This document shows, in pieces, positions 35,520 through 44,527 of a DNA stretch of 64,000 bases. The DNA lies in the NCBI GenBank assembly GCA_030149205.1, contig JASBSB010000006.1, positions 124,001-188,000 of the forward strand. Direction: 5' to 3'. Source of the stretch: Candidatus Heimdallarchaeota archaeon. GTDB lineage: Archaea > Asgardarchaeota > Heimdallarchaeia > Heimdallarchaeales > Kariarchaeaceae. Numbering within the stretch: the stretch's first letter is position 1; every line of letters starts with the position of its first letter. The translations under genes and the position numbers were made by a program. The notes under the pieces are model-generated. The model saw nothing but the letters and a program-made list of their open reading frames with translations, was not told the origin of the DNA and made no database searches.

Positions 35520-36590
35520 TTAAAGGTAATCAAGAATTGATTTCTGGTCAAAGGTTTTGTTTCGGGAGTTTAGGTTGTAAAGATCAATTGGATCATCAGT
35601 ACAAGATTTAAGAGGTTTAGCCACGTATTGGAGGTATTGATTGACATAATCTGCGAACTTGTCGTCATAAGAATAATGTGTCAACAGATATGAGGGGTCG
35701 ATCTGTTTAACTGTTTGAATTAACTCACTAAAATTTGCGTGGGTTGATAAAGGAGCAGAAAATTCAAAAGATCTGAAGGGGAATCTTGAACTTTGACCAG
35801 TTACAATTGCTCTTGAGTGAGGTATCAACTGCATTTCCTTTGGAACCTGCTTCTCCCCTCTTGGAAGCAAAATGATTGGCTGATCTGTTGAGTTATTTGG
35901 ATCAAAACTTTCTAATGGGAGAAAATTTAAGTCGATACCTTCTGATTGATAGATAGCACTCACTGTTTGAATCTTCGGGTGAACATAAATTGGAGTATCA
36001 GAAAGATTGTTGATTAATTTGATGATTTCTTGTGCACCTCCCATATGTGCAACATTAATAATAGGTAAAAAATTCGAACTAAGCTTTTGAACAACCCATT
36101 GGATTAAACCCATTCGTATGTCTGATCTACTTTTAAATTCAAGACTGGGGTTTCCATAGGTTGTCTCAGTTATCAACACATCTATATCCTCATTTGGCAG
36201 TACTGATTTATTGACACAAAGGAGATCCTCTGGACAAAAATCACCAGAAAACAATATGGTCTGTCCCTTCCTTCGAATGATCACCTGTGCCGCACCTAAC
36301 AGGTGCCCAGCGGGAATTAATTCAATCTCAAACCCGTTAATTTCAAATGGATCATAAAATTCTACCAAATGATTGTTTCTTACTGATTTTTTATTTACAC
36401 TGGAAAATAGCCTTTCAGTTCCTACAGTACAGTATGCATCGTTTTGACTCTTCAAACCAGCACTATGATCACTATGAGAATGTGTTACCACAATTGAATG
36501 TTTGATCGGAACATGTGTGGTTTCGGAATCCACAAAAAGTTTATCATTTCCCTCTGTAATGATCAACCCCTTGTTGAATCTAATCTCCAT
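35520..36590 (-). CDS. MBL-fold nuclease (mRNA 3'-end-processing / beta-CASP-like)
   Basis: A 356-residue metallo-beta-lactamase protein. Zinc ligands are in VVTHSHSDHSAGL (H-x-H-x-D-H), FSGDFCPEDL and LSTHANFSELI. The order AGHLLGAAQVII, then FSGDF, is shared with Ysh1/CPSF-type and ligase-associated exonucleases. The C-terminal SYLLTHYSYDDKF holds the last histidine. It is small for a full CPSF protein, with no KH domain, and the beta-CASP insert is shortened. RNA or DNA as substrate cannot be decided. The family call is good; the exact group is not certain. Confidence 0.75.
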   Translation of the reverse strand: MEIRFNKGLIITEGNDKLFVDSETTHVPIKHSIVVTHSHSDHSAGLKSQNDAYCTVGTERLFSSVNKKSVRNNHLVEFYDPFEINGFEIELIPAGHLLGAAQVIIRRKGQTILFSGDFCPEDLLCVNKSVLPNEDIDVLITETTYGNPSLEFKSRSDIRMGLIQWVVQKLSSNFLPIINVAHMGGAQEIIKLINNLSDTPIYVHPKIQTVSAIYQSEGIDLNFLPLESFDPNNSTDQPIILLPRGEKQVPKEMQLIPHSRAIVTGQSSRFPFRSFEFSAPLSTHANFSELIQTVKQIDPSYLLTHYSYDDKFADYVNQYLQYVAKPLKSCTDDPIDLYNLNSRNKTFDQKSILDYL

Positions 36591-36658
36591 TCAGTTTATC
36601 TAAGACATTGGCTAATTAAGCCTTGTCAAAGAAAAAAGAACACAGTTATTCTTTATCA

Positions 36659-37033
36659 TCAATTAGTAAACGAGTTCAAAGCCTCTTCAATTTTTCCACT
36701 GGTGGCAGGCTTTATAATATAAAAATCGACATGTATTCCTCGCTTCTGAGCATCTGAAAGTGGATCACTCGAAATCATGATCAACTTGGTTTTGGTGTTG
36801 TTCTGCCTATCAACACTGTTGATGAATCTAGCCAACTGTGTACCGTTTTGATTCGGAAGAATTTGATCTATCGTCACCAATGTGGGTTTAAGTTCCAGAA
36901 ATTTCTCTTTCCCTTCCTCAGCACTACCCACCATTTCGATAACTTCATGTCCCATTTGTAAAAAATACCGCTTCAATGCTAATCTGTTGAGAGGTGAATC
37001 ATCCACAATAAGTACTCTTTCCATTGTAATCAT
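36659..37033 (-). CDS. stand-alone response-regulator receiver domain
   Basis: A 124-residue CheY-like receiver. The acidic pair is in VLIVDDSPLNRLAL, the phospho-acceptor aspartate is in LVTIDQILPNQNGT, and the conserved Ser/Lys ends are in KLIMISSDPLSDA and FYIIKPATSGKIEEAL. There is no output domain. No histidine kinase is in the window, so its partner is elsewhere. A second ATG three codons in (ITMERVL) may be the true start. A weak GGAAG before the start could act as a ribosome site. Confidence 0.85.
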   Translation of the reverse strand: MITMERVLIVDDSPLNRLALKRYFLQMGHEVIEMVGSAEEGKEKFLELKPTLVTIDQILPNQNGTQLARFINSVDRQNNTKTKLIMISSDPLSDAQKRGIHVDFYIIKPATSGKIEEALNSFTN

Positions 37034-37170
37034 AATGATTTCTTCCTTTATTACATCTTCTATCGTATTTAGTTTTGCAATCTAATTTTCTTTAACTCAA
37101 TCAAGAAATTTACAGTGCCATGAAAAGGAAGGAGAGGTATTAAATTTAGATCGGATTTTGATATAAATGA

Positions 37171-37632
37171 TTAACTATTTTCAGAGGAAATTTTTTTAAC
37201 GTAATCAGCATGTAACTTAAGGGGTAATCCCATAGAAGCACTCGTTATTTCTGCTGTGACTTCTTGATTAGATGAGTCAATACGTGTTACCTTTGCCCTC
37301 GCACCCTTAAAAGGGCCATTAATTATCTCTACCATGTCTCCCTGCTGAAGTCCCTCGATCGCAGGTCTGGGGACTAGAATATCTTGTAGTTCATCAAGAT
37401 CAACTGGATTAATCGATATAGGTTTATTGGTAATTCCTCGGATAGTTGAAGTAAGTTGTTCTATTTGCGTTAGGTCTTCACCTTCTATGTAGATGTAACC
37501 TTTTGTGGAATCAGTGAACATTACAGCTGAAATAAATCCCTTGTATTGGGGAAGATCTTTTGACTTGTTTGCAAGCATCTTTGCAAGCATCTTTTCTTTT
37601 CCATTACTTGCTCGGTGAATATATACTGGCAT
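37171..37632 (-). CDS. spt5: transcription elongation factor Spt5 (NusG-like)
   Basis: About 153 residues from the ATG at 37632 (MPVYIHRASNG); the frame is open to 37656, which would overlap secE. The N-terminal NGN domain (KEKMLAKMLANKSKDLPQYK) is followed by a KOW domain with GDMVEIINGPFKGARAKVTR near residue 105. Spt5 clamps over the RNA polymerase cleft and raises processivity. The secE-spt5 pair is conserved in archaea. The gene starts 4 bases after secE ends, so translation is probably coupled. Confidence 0.92.
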   Translation of the reverse strand: MPVYIHRASNGKEKMLAKMLANKSKDLPQYKGFISAVMFTDSTKGYIYIEGEDLTQIEQLTSTIRGITNKPISINPVDLDELQDILVPRPAIEGLQQGDMVEIINGPFKGARAKVTRIDSSNQEVTAEITSASMGLPLKLHADYVKKISSENS

Positions 37633-37636
37633 AAGC

Positions 37637-37819
37637 TTAACCCAATGTAACTGCAATTATTTGATGAACTAAAAAGCCTATGGTTCCAATGAAAACTACA
37701 CCTAATGCTGTGATGATAGTGGTAATTCTCAACTCTCTTTTGCTTGGCATTTTGGTGGATTTAAACAAAAGACGTTTTGAATTGTTATAATACCGTCTTG
37801 CAGTATATTGAACACTCAT
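37637..37819 (-). CDS. secE: protein translocase subunit SecE/Sec61-gamma
   Basis: About 60 residues from the ATG at 37819 (MSVQYTARRYYNN); a GTG at 37834 is an alternative. It has the SecE layout: an amphipathic basic helix (SKRLLFKSTKMPSKRELRIT) followed by one membrane helix (TIITALGVVFIGTIGFLVHQ). SecE is the small clamp subunit of the SecYE channel. The position directly before spt5 is the standard archaeal arrangement and supports the call for so short a protein. Confidence 0.88.
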   Translation of the reverse strand: MSVQYTARRYYNNSKRLLFKSTKMPSKRELRITTIITALGVVFIGTIGFLVHQIIAVTLG

Positions 37820-37879
37820 AATTATACTTCTCACTTAATTGTTTTAAGGATTATCATTTGTCACGATTAAAGCAAATAT

Positions 37880-38476
37880 CTAAGTGTCAAAGAACATTGA
37901 CAGAATTTTGGCTTGAAAGTTCCTCAACCTTTGATGTTCAATCTTCAGCAATTCAATAGATTCTTTGATGACCATTTGAAAAAAGGAAATGCTAACTTGG
38001 ATCTCATTTTCAAAATATATAGGAAGAGCTAAGTTGCCCGTACCTAAAATTTCTACAGTGAGACTTGGTTGTATCGATTGAAACTTAGACTTTCCTAATC
38101 CTGAACTCAGAGCTATATCTCTCAAAATTTCAGCAGTTTTAAGATTTTTCACCCCAATATGAAAATTTGGAGCTTCAAAAAGAAACCACCCTGTTAAATT
38201 TGGTTCAAAATTGATATCACCAAGGTTTATTAAGTTTAATTCTGACATTGTATGAGCTTTAAAGTAAAATTTAGTGTGATATTTCGAGCGAATCTTATCC
38301 TTCCCAATAATTATCGCTCTTCCAGAACAACTAGATGTAGTATACATATCTGGAATTCTATTAACAAGATTTACTAAGGGAAGGCTAATTTCATCTACTT
38401 TGTGCTGTTCCAAAGCCATTTCTAAATTGTGTAATGAACGCTTTTTTCTGGTTAAAAACACATTTTTATCAATCAT
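37880..38476 (-). CDS. tyw3: Tyw3-family tRNA wybutosine methyltransferase
   Basis: A 198-residue protein. The conserved start MIDKNVFLTRKKRSLHNLEM and the block RIPDMYTTSSCSGRAIIIGK are diagnostic of TYW3/Taw3, which N-methylates the wyosine intermediate at G37 of tRNA-Phe. HTKFYFKAHT and GWFLFEAPNFHIGVK are further family segments. The other wyosine genes (taw1, taw2) are not in this window. Length is near the family norm. Confidence 0.87.
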   Translation of the reverse strand: MIDKNVFLTRKKRSLHNLEMALEQHKVDEISLPLVNLVNRIPDMYTTSSCSGRAIIIGKDKIRSKYHTKFYFKAHTMSELNLINLGDINFEPNLTGWFLFEAPNFHIGVKNLKTAEILRDIALSSGLGKSKFQSIQPSLTVEILGTGNLALPIYFENEIQVSISFFQMVIKESIELLKIEHQRLRNFQAKILSMFFDT

Positions 38477-38500
38477 TTTAATTGGTGTTAGACACCATGC

Positions 38501-39406
38501 TTATCTAAACTCATCATAAATAGATTCAGCATCGACATTGTTTTCCTTAAAGGTTAGAGGTTCATCCACAGGAATCTTTCCTCTTTTTAATACTCTATCA
38601 AGATCTTCCAAAGGAGGCTGGGATTCATTTTGATAAAAAACACCTATTGGGATTTTGGTCCCCCATTCTAATCCTCTTTTGAAGGCGGAATTTATATCCT
38701 TATGATTATAGCCTTCTTCCTCATCAAGGTTATAGATTCTTTCATTATACCAATCATAGGTGTTTAGTCTGTTGAATGTAACACAAGGACTTATTGTATC
38801 AACCAAAGCGAAACCTTTATGTTTAATTGACTTAACTATTAGGTCTACAAGGTGTGCAGCCTGACCAGAAAATCCTCTGGAGACAAATGAAGCACCAGCA
38901 CCTAGAGCAAGAGCAATCGGATTAATTCTTTGTTCATCCACACCTTCGGGTGTTGTTAGGGTAATATGATGCATCTGAGATGTAGGGGAAGCTTGACCAA
39001 GAGTTAAGCCATAAATTTGGTTATCCATCACAACATAGGATATGTTTAAGTTTCTCCTTGCTGCGTGCACAAAATGACCTACTCCTATTCCAAAGCCATC
39101 TCCATCTCCGCCTACCACGATAATCTTTAAATTAGGATTTGCTAAGGCAATTCCTGTTGCTACAGGTAATGCTCGACCGTGTGTAACATGAAAACCATAA
39201 GTTGACGAAAAGTGCGGGAGGTTCCCAGAACATCCTATTCCACTTACTATTACAACCTCGTTTGGGGTATACCCTAATTCAGATAGTGCTCGAGTTAGAG
39301 CTGATAAAACTCCATAATCACCACAGCCAGGGCACCATGATGGTCTTGGACCTTTAAAATCTTTGGCGGAAACTTTGGATTGGGGTTCAACTGCAGATTC
39401 TTGCAT
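38501..39406 (-). CDS. korB: 2-oxoacid:ferredoxin oxidoreductase, beta subunit
   Basis: A 301-residue thiamine-pyrophosphate subunit of a 2-oxoacid:ferredoxin oxidoreductase (KorB type). Iron-sulfur cysteines are visible in SWCPGCGDYGVL, GIGCSGNLPHF and ISPCVTFN. The TPP-binding block is VVGGDGDGFGIGVGHFVHAA. These enzymes convert 2-oxoglutarate or other 2-oxoacids to acyl-CoA plus CO2 and reduced ferredoxin. The matching gamma-alpha chain (44528-46450) lies 5 kb away, with six other genes between, though the two subunits are usually adjacent. TPP use ties it to the thiamine transporter in the same window. Confidence 0.9.
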   Translation of the reverse strand: MQESAVEPQSKVSAKDFKGPRPSWCPGCGDYGVLSALTRALSELGYTPNEVVIVSGIGCSGNLPHFSSTYGFHVTHGRALPVATGIALANPNLKIIVVGGDGDGFGIGVGHFVHAARRNLNISYVVMDNQIYGLTLGQASPTSQMHHITLTTPEGVDEQRINPIALALGAGASFVSRGFSGQAAHLVDLIVKSIKHKGFALVDTISPCVTFNRLNTYDWYNERIYNLDEEEGYNHKDINSAFKRGLEWGTKIPIGVFYQNESQPPLEDLDRVLKRGKIPVDEPLTFKENNVDAESIYDEFR

Positions 39407-39487
39407 GAAATATCCTCTTCTTAATTACTTTAAGTGTGATAGCGTTAATTAAATGTATAGTTAATTTAACACCCCAGAGATTTTCTC

Positions 39488-39497
39488 AAAAAAAAAA
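39488..39497 (-). terminator. oligo-T terminator candidate
   Basis: A run of ten A on the plus strand (ten T on the minus strand) lies in the 271-base gap after the phosphotransferase gene and before korB. Archaeal polymerases stop at such oligo-T tracts. It would end the amidohydrolase-phosphotransferase transcript. The rest of this gap is AT-rich with no recognised gene. Confidence 0.4.
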
Positions 39498-39677
39498 TAT
39501 TCAGAAATTCTGACTTTAAAATAAAATTACCTATTCAAAAAAATAATTACAAAAGTCTGTAAGTTTGGTTCAAGATGAACTTTGGCATACATATAGGATT
39601 AATTATTAACCAATTATATGAATTTACAAAACATTGTCGAACATCTCAATACCCCTTGCTTAATTTTGATTGTTATT

Positions 39678-40610
39678 TTAATTTTGATGATTTTCACCAT
39701 TTTTGAGTATTGATTTCAATCCACGGAAATAAGGTGCAGCGATTTTAATGAATTTAATGTCATTTGTTCTATAAAATGCGCTGATAAACCATGATACCAT
39801 CAGCAGTAGAACTAACTCCGTCCATTTGGTGACCTTTTCTTGATCAATTCTAGAATCATTTAAACTATGAAGCTTATCTTTAACATGCTCTATTGGGTCT
39901 GAAAACTTAGATTTTCCTAAGCTGTAAAGCATAAAATAACAAAGGTCAAAATTTGGATCTCCCAATGATGCATATTCCCAATCAATTATTTTGAATGAAT
40001 TGGTCTCCTCCTCGAACAGAATATTTTCTGGGTAGAAGTCCCCATGTATTAAAGTATGATTAGTAGAATACAAATTAAGGTTTAACCATCTTTCAATAGA
40101 TAATCCCATAGAATTTTTGAACTTGAAATCAAATATGGGGTCAACTGAATGAAGGTCTCGTTCCGTGAGAATTTGATGTATTTTCCCTAATGTTTCAATT
40201 ATGACCTCACTGTGAAGGCTGAAATTTGACCTATTAAAATTATTTTTACTGAGTTCCTTTAGGGAAAGCCAGACTTTGTAAGCCTCTGCGAGTTCAATAG
40301 TTGGCTTAATTTTGGGCTCATCTACATATTTTAAGATTATAGACTGATAAGAAGCAATTTTAAAATTCCCATAATATTTTGGGACGAGGTTTGATTTCTT
40401 ATTAGAAAAATATTCATAGGCAGCTCGCTCCCTTTTGAAATAAGAATTTCTATCAGGTGGGTATAACCTAATTACAAATTTTGTATTACTATCAGAGCTA
40501 ACAGTAAATTTTAAGACTGACAATCCACTATCTAACCTTGTTATCTGTCTTGGTGTTACACTAAGATGAGAAATTAGGGTGTTAGAAATTTCTTCTTTTA
40601 GTTTGTTCAC
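39678..40610 (-). CDS. APH/choline-kinase-like phosphotransferase
   Basis: A 310-residue kinase of the aminoglycoside phosphotransferase (APH) fold. The catalytic loop is TLIHGDFYPENILFEE near residue 195 and the metal-binding segment is FKIIDWEYASLGDPNFDLCY, with ARLD-like ATP-binding strands at the N terminus (VIRLYPPD). Members phosphorylate small hydroxyl compounds such as choline, homoserine or sugars. GTG start at 40610 overlaps the stop of the upstream amidohydrolase by 4 bases, so the two are translationally coupled. Substrate unknown. Confidence 0.83.
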   Translation of the reverse strand: MNKLKEEISNTLISHLSVTPRQITRLDSGLSVLKFTVSSDSNTKFVIRLYPPDRNSYFKRERAAYEYFSNKKSNLVPKYYGNFKIASYQSIILKYVDEPKIKPTIELAEAYKVWLSLKELSKNNFNRSNFSLHSEVIIETLGKIHQILTERDLHSVDPIFDFKFKNSMGLSIERWLNLNLYSTNHTLIHGDFYPENILFEEETNSFKIIDWEYASLGDPNFDLCYFMLYSLGKSKFSDPIEHVKDKLHSLNDSRIDQEKVTKWTELVLLLMVSWFISAFYRTNDIKFIKIAAPYFRGLKSILKNGENHQN

Positions 40611-41848
40611 TTTGATTCTCCAACAATGATTTTCCCTAATTTTACTACCAAAGAAATTTTATCCCGGTTTGAGATATATTCAATATTTTCTAGTGGAGAA
40701 TTTCTTAAGGCCAACAGATCTGCGTCGTAGCCTACCTTTAACAACCCAGATTTTTTAGCTAAGCTTCCCACGGTTTTGGCCCCCATTCCCGTTGCTGAAA
40801 CTAATGCATCTTCTTTTTTCATTCCAGCCTCAACCAAATATTTTAGTTCCATTGCGTTTTCTCCATGGCGAAACACTCCATTTGGACCTGAAACAAACAT
40901 ATCAGTACCCATCGCAATTTTTACCCCTGTTTTTATTGCTATTTTCATTGCAGATTTATGTTGCTCGTATAAGTTTTTGAGTTTCTCCATAGCATATTCT
41001 GGGACATTAGAATTTTGAGAAGAAGCAAACAACTTTTCAATGACATATCTGGTTGGTACTAGAATTGCCTTTTTTTCAACCATTAACTCAGCTAGATCCT
41101 CATCAAGATAAGTTCCATGCTCAATAGTTTTTACGCCAGCATTTAATGCAGCCTTGATTCCTGGGGATCCATGACAGTGGGCTGCGACTAATCTATCTGC
41201 TCTATGTGCCTCTTCAACTATGGTTTTTAGTTCCAAGTCAGAGAGTTGTTGATGAATTGGATGATCAAGTTCACTCATTACCCCACCAGATGCACAAACT
41301 TTGATTATCTCCGCACCCTTCCGTAGTTGCTTTCGCACACCTTTCAGACAACCGCTAACTCCATCCACCAATTCTCCCAATGGAGAGTTACCCCAAGTCC
41401 TGTAGATTTCCAATGGGATTCCATGTACATCTGAATGACCACCAGTCATACCTAAGACATTTCCCGCTCCATATATTCTTGGACCATCAATCAGACCCTC
41501 TTCGACAACTCTATTCAAATACACACCAATCCCTCCTACTTCCCTCACACTTGTTATTCCGGACGATAGTAACTCCTTGAGGTCCCATGTTGATCTTGCC
41601 GCCGCAACATAAGGATTGACCATTAACCAAGACTCAACAGAGGCTGTCAGACTACCTGAGAAGTGGCAGTGGGCTTCCCATAACCCAGGCATTAGAAATG
41701 GAACATACAGCTCTTTTTTTACACTCGGAGCATGCTCAGTTTCACCACTGTAAGTTATTTTATTTCCCTCTAGGACAACAGAACCATTTTTTATGATTTC
41801 ACCGTCTCCAATAAATAATGTATCAGTATCTATTTTTAAAGCATCCAT
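40607..41848 (-). CDS. amidohydrolase (imidazolonepropionase-like/prolidase-like)
   Basis: A 413-residue metal-dependent hydrolase. The first metal ligands are in LMPGLWEAHCHFSG. Further features are GGVMSELDHP, the middle histidines in RLVAAHCHGSPG and IEHGTYLD, and the last aspartate in IAMGTDMFVSGPNG. The C-terminal beta sandwich starts KVGYDADLLALRNSPLENIE. The Xaa-Pro-dipeptidase/imidazolonepropionase-like group fits. It is coupled to the APH-like kinase gene by a 4-base overlap, hinting at a shared small-molecule pathway (inference). Confidence 0.86.
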   Translation of the reverse strand: MDALKIDTDTLFIGDGEIIKNGSVVLEGNKITYSGETEHAPSVKKELYVPFLMPGLWEAHCHFSGSLTASVESWLMVNPYVAAARSTWDLKELLSSGITSVREVGGIGVYLNRVVEEGLIDGPRIYGAGNVLGMTGGHSDVHGIPLEIYRTWGNSPLGELVDGVSGCLKGVRKQLRKGAEIIKVCASGGVMSELDHPIHQQLSDLELKTIVEEAHRADRLVAAHCHGSPGIKAALNAGVKTIEHGTYLDEDLAELMVEKKAILVPTRYVIEKLFASSQNSNVPEYAMEKLKNLYEQHKSAMKIAIKTGVKIAMGTDMFVSGPNGVFRHGENAMELKYLVEAGMKKEDALVSATGMGAKTVGSLAKKSGLLKVGYDADLLALRNSPLENIEYISNRDKISLVVKLGKIIVGESK

Positions 41849-41898
41849 AAATTTTATAAAACTTTAACAATAAAAATACAATGCCAACAGAGTGAAAA

Positions 41899-42330
41899 TT
41901 ATACCTGTTGATAGTTCATACCTTGACGGGAAGCTATTTTGTTTTTGATTGATTCATAGGTAAGCTTAGATTTATCATCCTCATGAATTTGTGTTGATAA
42001 TCCTACAAAGCTGGACGTTACGGTTTTTTTAGTACCTGCATAACTCATTCGGAGTCTTACTGATGATTCTAAGGGCATCCAGAATAAAAATAACATACGA
42101 GTGTCGTCCAAGCCAACCCTATTTTTCATAGGAAAATCATAGAGAACATATCGGGGCTCATTATCAGGGAGCTCATTCACAACCTCTTCAAAGGATTGTT
42201 CTGTCCTTTTATCAAGGACAATGTGTTCATCCTCAATTTTCAGGATCATCCCCTGTGCTTTTTTCTCAAATCTCATTTTTTCATAATCTTCGATTATGGT
42301 ACTGTTCACTTCAATTCCAGTGGTACTCAT
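41899..42330 (-). CDS. ADF/cofilin-family actin-binding protein
   Basis: A 143-residue protein with the ADF/cofilin pattern: an N-terminal STTGIEVNSTIIEDYEKMRF (cofilins begin with a Ser-Gly segment before the first helix), central PRYVLYDFPMKNRV, then MLFLFWMPLESSVRLRMSY followed by the actin-binding long helix AGTKKTVTSSFVGL, and a final TYESIKNKI helix. Cofilins bind and sever actin filaments. The length matches the eukaryotic family (about 140-165). Asgard profilins and gelsolins are well known, cofilin-like proteins less so. A gelsolin protein is also in this window. Confidence 0.82.
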   Translation of the reverse strand: MSTTGIEVNSTIIEDYEKMRFEKKAQGMILKIEDEHIVLDKRTEQSFEEVVNELPDNEPRYVLYDFPMKNRVGLDDTRMLFLFWMPLESSVRLRMSYAGTKKTVTSSFVGLSTQIHEDDKSKLTYESIKNKIASRQGMNYQQV

Positions 42331-42392
42331 AGATCTTCAAATTAAATTGAACTCAAGGTCTTTTAAGTTTTACTTGAATTTTCGACCTAGTT

Positions 42393-43064
42393 TTAAGATT
42401 GTTCAGGATTTTGAAAACTTGGTAGGAAGGAATAATTTTTTCTCGGTTTAAATGATCCTGAAATTGAGATATTTCTTTGAATAAAAGCCTCTGCTGCAGT
42501 TGTTCCAGCCTGGATACCCCGGAGATGAGTTCTGGCAGAATGGAAGCGAGAATAGAAATTATCTCCACCTTTGTGTGATTGTGATTCATAGATTTTTATC
42601 GCCTTGTCTCTGAGTGAAACAGTGTCACTGATATCAACCAATACTTCAGGTATATCGATTAATACAGTGGTTTCGGCTGACCAAACATTTGATACCTGAT
42701 GAGCCTCTCCTTGTGTGGTGTGACTCGCCCATTCTACAGCTTCTAACACTATTTCTTGAGTGATGCGATGTTCTTTGTGATAATCGTTCGGGATATGTGT
42801 AATCACATGCTGTGGTTTGTGTTTTACAATTAATTCACTCAATTGATTTTGAATCTTTCTGCTATTTTCCCAGGTTATATTCTTTTCATTTAAGGTGATC
42901 GGCAAAGTGTTTAGTATTGAACAAGCTTCCTTGAATTCATCTTCTCTTTTAGGATCTGCTGTTATACTAACAGAAACACTTTTAGAGTATTTAGCCAGAG
43001 TTCCTCCACAGGAAAATGTTTCATCATCCTGGTGGGAAAATATACTCATAATTTTATCTTGCAT
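42393..43064 (-). CDS. bshB: BshB-like N-acetylglucosaminyl-malate deacetylase (LmbE/PIG-L family)
   Basis: A 223-residue LmbE/PIG-L zinc deacetylase. The metal motif is SIFSHQDDETFSCGGTLAKY near residue 9; the family usually has HPDD, here HQDDE. The second histidine motif is NDYHKEHRITQEI. The final YESQSHKGGDNFYSR region is like that of BshB and related deacetylases. In bacillithiol synthesis it removes the acetyl group from GlcNAc-malate. The same genome segment holds bshA and bshC, which makes this the natural candidate, but a mycothiol-type or other amide substrate cannot be excluded. It starts 13 bases downstream of the RNase P RNA. Confidence 0.78.
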   Translation of the reverse strand: MQDKIMSIFSHQDDETFSCGGTLAKYSKSVSVSITADPKREDEFKEACSILNTLPITLNEKNITWENSRKIQNQLSELIVKHKPQHVITHIPNDYHKEHRITQEIVLEAVEWASHTTQGEAHQVSNVWSAETTVLIDIPEVLVDISDTVSLRDKAIKIYESQSHKGGDNFYSRFHSARTHLRGIQAGTTAAEAFIQRNISISGSFKPRKNYSFLPSFQNPEQS

Positions 43065-43077
43065 TTATAATCCTCAT

Positions 43078-43353
43078 GAGGTGAGAAGGTAATCCAGATT
43101 TTGTTTGATCCGCACGACAATCCTGCCTTGATCACGCAACATTCATCTTTGCTTGCTACCCGATTCCTCAGAAGGTGATTCATCGGAATCTGCTTGCAAT
43201 TGCACCACGGTGATGATCCGTTTCAGCATCCAATGGAAGTATCGTTTCTGCTATCAGAGCCAGGTTCTCACCTGAAAGGTTTACACCTTTACCGTTCACC
43301 TTCTGGTGTCTGGACTTTCCTCAGTTTCCCGCAGGTTGCGTTCTTCTCTCCTC
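43078..43353 (-). ncRNA. rnpB: RNase P RNA (A-type)
   Basis: On the minus strand the RNA starts GAGGAGAGAAG (43343-43353). This pairs with CTTCTCACCTC at the 3' end (43078-43088) with one A-A mismatch, forming P1. The universal CR-I sequence GAGGAAAGTCC lies at 43312-43322, and the CR-V-like ACAAAATCTGGATTAC is close to the 3' end, as in RNase P RNAs. About 276 bases, at the short end for archaea. Open frames over this region on either strand are accidental. It may be transcribed together with bshB, whose start is 13 bases away. Confidence 0.88.
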
Positions 43354-43395
43354 AAATTTCAAGTAAATTACTCTCTAATATAATCTTTGTGTTTA

Positions 43396-44469
43396 TCAAC
43401 TCATTCGGGAAATAATCTTAAATGTTTCATCGTCTACCTTATCATAAGTCACCAAAATATTCCGCTTTAACAGAGTTGTAATGACAAATATTGAATCTAT
43501 AGAGAGCAAAGCTGGGTTTCCTTCTAATCTAAGTGATTTCAGTGGTAGACATGCATCCATGGGAGGTATTGATTCAAGTTGATTATTTTGTAATGATAAA
43601 GTGTCCAAAGGAAGATTGATAAGTTGATACGGAAGTGACTTTAATTTGTTTCTTGATAAATAGCAATACCTTAAGCTTTGACAGCCACCAATGGTCTCTG
43701 GGAGATGAGTTATCTGATTATCTTGAAGCCATAATGATTCTAATCCCAACAGATTACCAATCGATTCAGGTACCTGAATCAGTTCATTATTGTGTCCAAA
43801 AAGTTGCCAGAGATTTCTCATTAACCCCACCTTTGGAGGTAAAAATTTTAGTTGATTGTATTGAACCGAGAGCTTGGTGACCTTATATAACAAATCTAAA
43901 TTTTCTGGGAGAGACCTCAATCTGTTGTTATTCAAAGTTAAAACCTGCAACTCTTTAAGTTTGGTTACATCCTCTGGAATAGCTCTCAAATGATTATGGG
44001 ATAGGTCTAGTTTTTTTAGTTTACTCAGGTTTGAAATGTGTTCAGGAATCTCGGTGATATGATTATTTGAGAGATGGAGGTACTCAAGATTCTTTAACTC
44101 AAATAATGCTTCAGGAATCTCAGTCAATTGATTGTTTGATAGGTTTAAAGTTCGTAGATTTTTTAATTCTGAGATATTCTCAGATAAGGATAAAAGGTTA
44201 TTATTTGACACAAAAAGATCTTTAAGATCTTGAAGCGCATATATTTTCTCTGGTAGACGCTTCAGGTGGTTAAAGGACAACTGTAAGCCCTGTAGACCCT
44301 GAAATTCAAATATGATGTTAGGAAGGTATCCTAACCCTAAATCTGTTAAACGTAAATAGGTGAGAACATTACCTCTGTCAAATTCAGTTCTGGGATAATC
44401 ACTTACCAATCCTCTTAGGTCACTTGAAATTTGTTTTTCAAGTCTAAGTAAATTGGCAAGGTCATCCAT
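43396..44469 (-). CDS. leucine-rich-repeat protein (Shoc2-like)
   Basis: A 357-residue protein made almost wholly of about a dozen leucine-rich repeats of the 23-residue type, for example LRTLNLSNNQLTEIPEALF, with the consensus L-x-x-L-x-L-x-x-N-x-L-x-x-I/L-P. There is no signal peptide or membrane segment, so it is cytoplasmic. Such repeats form a curved protein-binding surface. Eukaryotic proteins of this type scaffold Ras signalling; whether this one binds small GTPases is inference. It lies between rnpB and korA on the same strand. Confidence 0.88.
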   Translation of the reverse strand: MDDLANLLRLEKQISSDLRGLVSDYPRTEFDRGNVLTYLRLTDLGLGYLPNIIFEFQGLQGLQLSFNHLKRLPEKIYALQDLKDLFVSNNNLLSLSENISELKNLRTLNLSNNQLTEIPEALFELKNLEYLHLSNNHITEIPEHISNLSKLKKLDLSHNHLRAIPEDVTKLKELQVLTLNNNRLRSLPENLDLLYKVTKLSVQYNQLKFLPPKVGLMRNLWQLFGHNNELIQVPESIGNLLGLESLWLQDNQITHLPETIGGCQSLRYCYLSRNKLKSLPYQLINLPLDTLSLQNNQLESIPPMDACLPLKSLRLEGNPALLSIDSIFVITTLLKRNILVTYDKVDDETFKIISRMS

Positions 44470-44527
44470 TCTACAAGTAATTAACGTATCTTTTGATATT
44501 AAAAGCTATTCACACTTCTCAAATGGG

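Noticed and set aside
43194-43415. Small plus-strand ORF of 73 codons
   Set aside because: It is antisense to the RNase P RNA, which has its conserved CR-I sequence and a paired P1 stem.
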